Assembly: GCA_032821775.1 (NCBI GenBank)
Contig: JAVLRN010000011.1
Coordinates: 2,480,001-2,544,000, forward strand
Direction of reading: 5' to 3'
Origin: Sanguinoderma infundibulare
Taxonomy: Eukaryota > Basidiomycota > Agaricomycetes > Polyporales > Polyporaceae
Length of the DNA stretch: 64,000 nucleotides
Shown here: one piece after another, positions 57,258 to 64,000 of the stretch
Layout of the letters: every line of letters starts with the position of its first letter
Position numbering within the stretch: position 1 is the stretch's first letter
Notes under the pieces: model-generated
Database searches by the model: none
Told to the model about the DNA's origin: nothing
Seen by the model: only the letters and a program-made list of their open reading frames with translations
Made by a program: the position numbers and the translations under genes

Positions 57258-57264
57258 TTTATAT
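57258..57264 (-). promoter_or_regulatory. TATA box of GH128 gene
   Basis: Minus strand reads CGAATATAAAGGTCG about 175 bp upstream of the ATG at 57085. Confidence 0.45.
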
Positions 57265-57269
57265 TCGGC

Positions 57270-58890
57270 AGCGCGCCGGCGAAGTTCAGGGCCTGTTATC
57301 GAAGCGCTATCCATGCCTCATGTCTTGTCCCTGTTGGGTGCCGCGCCATCCGCATCCAGACTGCTGTAAGGCGGCGAGCGGTGATTCGATGGGCGCGCCA
57401 GCCCGAACAGAGTATCAGGCTTACCAACGTCTTGGGATTTTGCTCCTTGAGGTCAATCTTGCCCCGAACTACGTCTGATGTCGCCATAGCAGCACAGGCA
57501 CGAGCATGCGATTGGGAGGCCGATTGGAGGGTCCAAAGGAGGCCGAACTTCCAACCTAAGTACGACATCACTGCGACAGGTGCATCTTCCTCGGAACCCG
57601 GTCAGTGGGAGCGCATGTTCCATAAATACTTCAGGGGTGGGAGTCGTCGAGCCTGCGCAGACATTTTGGCGGCTGCGGAGCTGCGTCTGCTGGCAGACGC
57701 CGCAGTCGCTTGGCAAGTCCAAGGACGCGGCCAAGGCACCTTGGCCCTTGAACGGGGGTAAGATATACGCAGGACTATAAGAGACACGACGTACATACCA
57801 ACGGTGTGGTAGCAAAGCAGGAGGACATAGCTGTAGGTACGTGGGATGCGGCAAGTGTGCGGGATACAAATTGAACGCTGTGGAACTCCTCCCAAAATAG
57901 AAATCTAAGCGCCCATCTTCCCCAGCAATGGTTCGAGTGATGGTAATCAAATACTAGACAACTGCACGCCCAAGGCAGTAAGACTCTCAGGACACTTACC
58001 GCGAAGAAGGGGTAAATTTCTTCGCGACCGTGACGTCCATCAAAGACTTCGATAGCATAATGCAGAGTCATGTGGCAGCCAATGCTCAAGACCGTGTGTG
58101 GCATCGCGCTCGCCAAATCAAGGCGAGTTTTTTATTCACGCCGCCGCGACACGGAGTTCTGGAAAGCATGCAAACGGGGCTGAATTTGGGAGGAGATCCT
58201 GACACGGAAGTACCCTGTGAGTTCTATATACCATGACGAAGCACGAATATTAACATGCGCATGCTGCGATATCTTAGCCCATGTTCCCAGAGGATCTAAG
58301 GGAAGAGGAAGTACGCGTAACAATACACCCGAATACGGTCGTAAAAGCTCGATTCACATCAGCTCTAGTCAGTCTCAAATGAACTTCTTTGTCGGGACGG
58401 ATCCCATTCGATAACATTGTGATGACACAGGGAATTAAGTAGTAGGACAGAGATGAGACAGCGATGATGGGTGCGACAGCGAGTACGGTACGACGAGGGT
58501 ATCAGAACTTAACATGGCTAGACTACGATGAACGACGATTACGACAGTGCAGAATGCTACGATGAGAACGTTATGCTACAATAGACTGCGATAGATGATG
58601 TCAATATACCCCAGTGCATCTCGACGTATGGGATGGTCGGGTAGATACGTAACATGGTGATAGGAGGGGATGGTGAATGTACAGTGCGAGGTCGCGATAA
58701 TCTGATGAATAACAATACGAGAGCAGGAGAGCATATGAATACGACTACAAGTGATATGTACGAAAGCAGCAAAAGGTAAATAAAAATCATCAGCACGAGA
58801 TACGGGGGAACACGTCGTGAGAGAGAGAGAGGGAGGAGAGAGAAGATCGGCAACGAAGGAGGTGTCCGTGACGTGCGCGAAAGCAGACAA
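57270..58890. other. intergenic, no gene supported
   Basis: Several frames of 60-165 codons, none with recognisable motifs. Purine-rich repeats such as gatgagacagcgatgatggg and tacgatgagaac occur between 58440 and 58700, beyond the 3' end of the next gene. Confidence 0.4.
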
Positions 58891-58895
58891 TCGGT

Positions 58896-60180
58896 CTAGT
58901 ACTTCCGCTTCTTCCGCTTGGGCTCCTTGCCCTTACGCGCGGACTGCCGCTGCTTGCCCTTCCGCTTGGACGCCTTAGGGTCGTAGTCGTCCTCGGAGTT
59001 GTCCGCAGCAGAGTCGTCCTCTTCCCCGAAGTTCTCCTTGTCCTCCTCTTCAATCTCTTGCTTGGACCGCTTACGGCCCCGAGACGAACACGCAGCTGGT
59101 TTGTTCTCAGCCAGCCGGAGAGCCCGCGTCTCCATCGTGGAGGGCCCCGGGCCAGCCTGCGCCTGCGTAGGAGCAGCAGGCGTCGCAGAACGCAGCGCGG
59201 GGGCGGTGGATGACCCCGCCACGGGCTGCGTATCGACTAGGCAATAAAGTCAGTCATGAGAGTGTCGACACAAAACATGCGCACTCACCCGAACCCTCGC
59301 CGTGTCGAATCTTCGCCTCGATAGGGCAGCTCTGCGACAGATGACGCCCTACGAGGTCCGACCGTCGGTATGAACCGCCGCCCCTCCGCGAGCGTGGCCG
59401 CTTGTCCTTTGCGCAGGCGGGCCAATGGGGGCAACGGTACGTGATTTCAAAGTGTTCTTCCAAGTGCCGGTCGACGTACCCGGCCTGGCCTTTGAATGAA
59501 CATTTGTGCCAACGACAGGTGATGACTCCCTTCCTCTTCTGGTAGTGGGTCCGGAAGTGTTCGCGTGCAGCTGTGATCTCCGACCTCGCGAACGTCAATC
59601 CGCACGGCCGTCTCGTGGTCTTCCCCTTCTCGTTCACCGTTACCATCGCCCCGCACGAGTACCTCACAGAGGGGTCGATGATATTGGATTGAAGATATTC
59701 AGTCGGATACGGCGGCTTCCGCGACGAACCTTCCTCCGCTGGTTCTGCCTGGGGCGGAGTGGCAGAGTCGACGACCTCGACCTCCCCCTCCGCGTCGACC
59801 TCGTCGAGGTCATCGTTCGACTCCGTCACCTCTACGTCCTCGTCGACCTGCGTCACCTCGACGTCCTCGTGGAACTCAATCCCCTCGACGTCCTCGTGGA
59901 GCTCCGTCCCCTCGACGGACTCGTGGAGCTCCATCTCCTCGACGACCTCATCCAGCCTCTCGTCGTCAGCGTCTTCTTCGAGCTGGTCGTCGACATACTG
60001 AACCCCGGTAGGCGACGACCACGCGTCCAGCGGGGGAAAGGGCGTCGGGCTCGGACTACGAGCCGCATCCTGTTCACTATGCGGCTCTGAAGTGAGAGGG
60101 AGAGGGAGAGGGCGGTCGACAGCTGCCGGTGGTTGGGGCTGGTCTGCTTCGAGAACGAGCGAGTGGGGCACGGCGAACAT
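58896..60180 (-). CDS. zinc-finger protein with acidic repeats and basic tail
   Basis: Exons 60180-59289 and 59236-58896 (410 aa), joined as GEGSVDTQPVAGSS. Residues 70-140 contain tandem acidic repeats (LHESVEGTELHEDVEGIEFH and following EDVEVT units). Three zinc-binding clusters follow: CGAMVTVN...RRPCGLTFA...HFRTH, then CRWHKCSFKGQAGYVDRH with EEH, then CPHWPACAKDK...DLVGRHLSQSC. The C-terminal exon is highly charged, with basic blocks (RGRKRSKQ, KRKGKQRQSARKG, KRKKRK) around an acidic stretch, giving strong nuclear signals. Probably a chromatin or transcription regulator; I do not recognise a named family. Both start and splice sites are clean. Confidence 0.75.
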
Positions 60181-60189
60181 CTAGAACGA

Positions 60190-63100
60190 GATGTGTATAT
60201 CGGTTAGTAGATGATGCCGAACGATTCAAAGCAAGATCATGTCTCACGAAGAGGGCTTCCGATAGTGGGTGGTCGAGGGGGTCATACGCGTATTGTTGCT
60301 CGGGCCCCGGCTAGTATTACGTGCTCAGGTGAGGTAGGTTACGAGTATGATAACAAAAACGCGTACCGAAAGACCTTCACGGGCTTCTTGAGGCCCGTGG
60401 CTAGCATCATCCTGCACGTGGGTGGGGGCTTCGTCGCCATTGGAGGGGGTAGAAACAGAGAAAAAGAGGTAGTCGAAAGGGTGCACGTAAGACATGATGA
60501 AATATACAAGCGGTGGGGGATGAATAAATCTGTAGGGAGGGAGGGCAGACGAACGCGGATGAAGTGGTCAGGTATCAGGAAGAAAAGACGCCCAAGTTCG
60601 ACTTCGTTTTGTGCTCTGCGCGACACAGCGGGGCCACCTCGTGCGCCGGCCCGGCACACCGCCGTAATCTCCTCTCTGGTACTCTCAAGTCATCGGCCAC
60701 GACAAACAGAGCATAGCGACTCACCAGGCTCCTCGCGCCCGACGGCCAGTCACCGACGCTGCCCTCATCCCTCCGCCGCACCATCATCCCCGACATCGCC
60801 GAGCTGGCATCCTCCATGGCCCTTTGTCCAAATTGCAGCGGCGACGGCCACCGTCCTGCTTCTCCTTCGTCCCAGCATAGGTTTTCTCCCATTGCCACCC
60901 AACGCCGTCTGCCTTCTGACTGCCACTTGATTCCCTTTGTCAGCCAACGAACAGCTCTAGCTCGCGGGCCACTCACATGGAACTCCATATGGACGTGCAC
61001 ACACCCTCCACAACCGCCGTCGCCTCGTCGTCCTCTGCAGAACATCCGTCTTTCATTTCAGCATTCGCCTCAACCACGACATCTATAGGACTTCTCACCT
61101 TTCCGGGGTCAATTTGGGAGGCCCGGCTCAACTTGTAGAGGTGTAGGGCAGATTCCGCCGTGGTTGGGCAGGGTGGCGTGGGCATTAAGGTGGGTCTTCC
61201 CTGATTCCTTCCGACCGTATACCTAAAAGCTATTGCTGTTAGTATGCACTCCTTGATCTACGCTTATGATACTCGGAGAGTAGACTGTCGTCCCGCACAA
61301 TCACCGGGTATGAGCCACTCGGACACCATACCTCAAGTCGCCGACCCTCGTCAGCCCCGGTTCGTGTCGTCCTCTGTCGTCTCATTTCCTGGGCGAAACT
61401 GTGGACGTCGGGGAGTGTAAGTACGTTTCCATGCATCCCACCACCATTTTATTCAGCTTCCCAACAGATCGGGCGGAGCATCGCCGCATGCGACTGTACA
61501 TACTCGCCCACACCGGCCGGTTCTCGTTATGTTTGTTGCCGAGGCGTCATGTGTTCGGGGATACTATTGATTCACATCGTGAGTTATTACGGTTGCATTC
61601 TTACATTCACGGGAGGCTCAAGATTACGCACCCACGGTAGATCGTACACGACTCGGCAAGCCACGGCCACGTGAGGCCCACTTGGGATTTGATGCAGCAG
61701 AGCCCAGGCTCGCGTTCCTTCATTTCTCACCTACATGAAGCGGTTGATTAGTGTCTGAAGAACACGACTCGTAAGCTTGTCCTCAAGTTCAAACGACAAG
61801 GCTCTCCTCGCTCACCCAGCCATGCGCATCGCAAAATCGCAACTCAAGCCCTCCCACCAAAGACTCCCTACACAGCAAGCCAGAATCCCCGACAAGGGAA
61901 GTGAGAGTACGTGTGGATTCAACGTAGTGGCTCGAAATGAAGTACCATCCGACACCAGCGTTGTTTCCCTCGCCATCACCCCGAACGTCGCCAGGCATGC
62001 TCTGAAAGAACCCTTCAATGATGAGTTGCAAAGTTAGAGCGAGCGACAACTGCAGTGCACGTACATGGCATTGCATTGGATCGTCACTCCCGTAAAGTGC
62101 GCTTGGCTGGTTTCCTTATGTTATAACACATTGTATCTGACGGTTAATAATGGCAGTTCGAACGCGCTCAGGCATTATCCTTACCTCGACGCGTTGCGAT
62201 CTCCCGATAAGCTCCGGACACCCTTACTCTTCTCAGGTCCAGAGCTTTCTGCCTTCCGTAGATCAAACCTGTTCGGTGCAACACTCGACAGCCCCAGTTC
62301 TCTCGACCCGGATCTCATCCAGACTCAGTCTTTACTTCCATTTCGGACACAGTCCAAGACAAACGTTCAGGTCGTGTGGCATCTGCTCCAAGTCTTAGAC
62401 CGTGACGAAAGCCAACAAGATCGCGCATTCCTGTTCGAAGCGTCGCGTCTGGGGATGAACTTGGGAAGGCGCGTTCAGTCCGGGCGCTTGCAACACCTAA
62501 TTTTGCCTTGTATATTGGAGTGAGCGTCGCGTTGAAGATATGAATCTTGTACAAGAACTTACACTTTGTTCCTAGGTTCCTGGTTCAACAAATTTAGCTT
62601 GTGAAAGACTTGTAGGCTCTATGCTCGACTTCCTCGAGGAGCAGGGTTGAAGACGAGGCGAGGAGGACGACGGCTAAGTCGGAGAAGCCTTGGCTGCCAA
62701 CTTGCGAATCCGAGGCCGCCATGCTGATCTAGCTCAGGAAGACTTCTCGAAATCTTGGGTTGACGTTGACAACCGTCGATCACGTCTTGTCCGAGTTCCT
62801 CGGATGAGAGGCAAAGCCGGCGAGGCAAACATGTTCGAGCGGCGAGAACAAGTCCAGGCGGGACACGCACAAGGCACCAGAACGGGCAAAGGGCTCCTCT
62901 GGCGACCCTGATGGGCTCTACGGTATTGAAAAGCGCGGCGGCGCGCGCGTCGTCGGTGGGGGTATCTCTACAAATCGATCTCAACTAGCCGAACATATCT
63001 GCCCCATCCGCCCTCATCAGCATCGCGCAACGCACACATACGAGCAGCCAACGGACGGACGCACCGTAATGGACGAGCGCAAGTCTCGGAACGTTCCCAA

Positions 63101-63190
63101 AAAAATCCCAATCCCACGTCTGCTAACATCCCTCCCCGGGATCCACACTTTTGCCATCACTCATCGAATCCATCCCGCGCGCTCTCGGGC
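60190..63190. other. 3 kb without a recognised gene
   Basis: The largest frames (60211-60930 plus; 62065-62523 plus, 152 codons) show no motif. The latter contains DALRSPDKLRTPLLFSGPEL and could be a diverged gene but has no supporting splice sites. The left end is upstream DNA of the zinc-finger gene. Confidence 0.35.
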
Positions 63191-63194
63191 TCGG

Positions 63195-63978
63195 TCACAA
63201 CTCCGCCGGGGACGGACCCCTCCAGAACCCGGCCAAGCTCGCGCCGTACGAGCCCGCGCTGGCGATGGACGCGAGCGAGACGTTGACGGCGCCCTTGAGG
63301 CGGTCCGCCAAGTCCGCGCCGGCGCCGGCGGCCGCATCGCGCCCGAAGAGGTAGTACGCCGCGCGGCCGCTCATGACCTCGAGGTGGCGCGGGAAGTAGA
63401 GGGTGATGCCGGTCAGGACGAGGCCGAGGGTCAAATACATGACCACCACTGGTGACACATACGTCGCGCGTGCGTCGTGGGATGCGCAGACGAAGGACGG
63501 ATGGAGGTGGGGTTCGGGCCGAAGGTAGATGCGGGTGGGTAATGGGAGAGGAAAAGCGCGCGTAAATGGTAAAGAACGTTTGGTCAGCGTTCATATCAAT
63601 CGCCACAACATTGCCAGACACGAGGCTACTACTGCGCACGACGCCAAGCTCACGCTGACGGGCTGCAAGCAAACGCGAAGGCGAAGGAGAAGAGAAGAGG
63701 AGGATGGTGGACGGGGAACACTCACTGACGAGGAACTTCTCCCAAGGCTCCAACATGGACAGCGCGAACGTCACCTCGACCCACACCCGCCTCCTCCAGA
63801 AGAAGCGGCCGACGAGCGAGCGCGGGGGGCGGTAGGGGAGCTGCAGCCCGAAAAGGACCTGGGTCGTCGTCGGCTCGCGCTTCCACTCGGCGTACGACAT
63901 CGCGGCCGTGTAGTAGCTGGCGTCCGCGACGGCGCCCTGCGTGTTCGCGTTCGCGTTCGCGTTTCCGTTCGCTGGCAT
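63195..63978 (-). CDS. serine palmitoyltransferase small-subunit-like membrane protein
   Basis: Exons 63978-63726 and 63448-63195 (168 aa). The GTGAGT donor and CAG acceptor rejoin the frame as EPWEKFLVMVVMYLTLGLVL. This matches the small activating subunits of serine palmitoyltransferase (SPTSSA/Tsc3 type), in which a LEPWE motif is followed by one membrane helix and a short tail. The family stimulates the first step of sphingolipid synthesis in the ER membrane. Here the helix is LTLGLVLTGITLYFP, followed by RHLEVMSGRAAYYLFG. The protein is about twice the usual length: an Asn/Ala-rich N-terminus (NGNANANANTQGAV) and a Gly/Ala/Ser-rich C-terminus flank the core. The 277-bp intron is long for this window. 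Confidence 0.7.
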
Positions 63979-64000
63979 GTTTGTGTTGCTGCGTGAGTGC

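Overview
The window looks like a gene-dense, repeat-shuffled piece of a white-rot basidiomycete genome, probably Polyporales. It is GC-rich. Genes are broken by many 50-70 bp introns with GT(A/G)xGT donors and AG acceptors. The cargo fits such a fungus: a class II (manganese) peroxidase, an S10 carboxypeptidase, a sedolisin relic, a GH128-type glucanase, an RlpA/expansin-like secreted protein and NRPS-like adenylation-carrier-reductase enzymes. No bacterial, viral or rRNA features were seen. All identities come from reading motifs; no database search was possible.

Layout. 1-1.9 kb: no gene recognised. 2.0-3.1 kb: a proline-rich hypothetical gene (+). 4.5-13.2 kb: module 1, an apparently intact NRPS-like reductase (-) and an AGC/NDR-like kinase (-). 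13.9-14.4 kb: F-box-like relic. 14.6-20.85 kb: a large inverted duplication whose arms carry two divergent zinc-finger genes. 21.2-22.6 kb: a broken aldo/keto reductase gene. 23.4-29.9 kb: module 2, a reductase with an in-frame deletion of its adenylation core plus a kinase. 31.1-35.1 kb: RlpA-like secreted protein and serine carboxypeptidase, both (-). 35.8-40.1 kb: module 3, an inverted reductase relic plus an intact-looking kinase. 41-43.2 kb: tandem repeats. 43.9-52.3 kb: a sedolisin gene in pieces; one intron holds a 1.83-kb terminal-inverted-repeat element, and the gene is split by a segment holding an inverted copy of module-1 intergenic DNA and a five-exon coiled-coil gene (+). 52.8-54.5 kb: manganese peroxidase (-). 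55.8-57.1 kb: GH128-like glycanase (-). 58.9-60.2 kb: zinc-finger/acidic nuclear protein (-). 63.2-64.0 kb: serine palmitoyltransferase small-subunit-like membrane protein (-).

The dominant theme is segmental duplication. A reductase-kinase pair was copied at least three times, with progressive decay of the reductase while all three kinases keep the same eight exons and complete catalytic motifs. Pieces of the same unit also landed inverted near 47 kb and as a 3' flank near 20.9 kb. The secreted enzymes near 31-35 and 52-57 kb fit plant-litter or wall degradation. The reductase-kinase pairing is the least familiar part and the best candidate for something undescribed, followed by the modular coiled-coil gene and the intron-resident TIR element.
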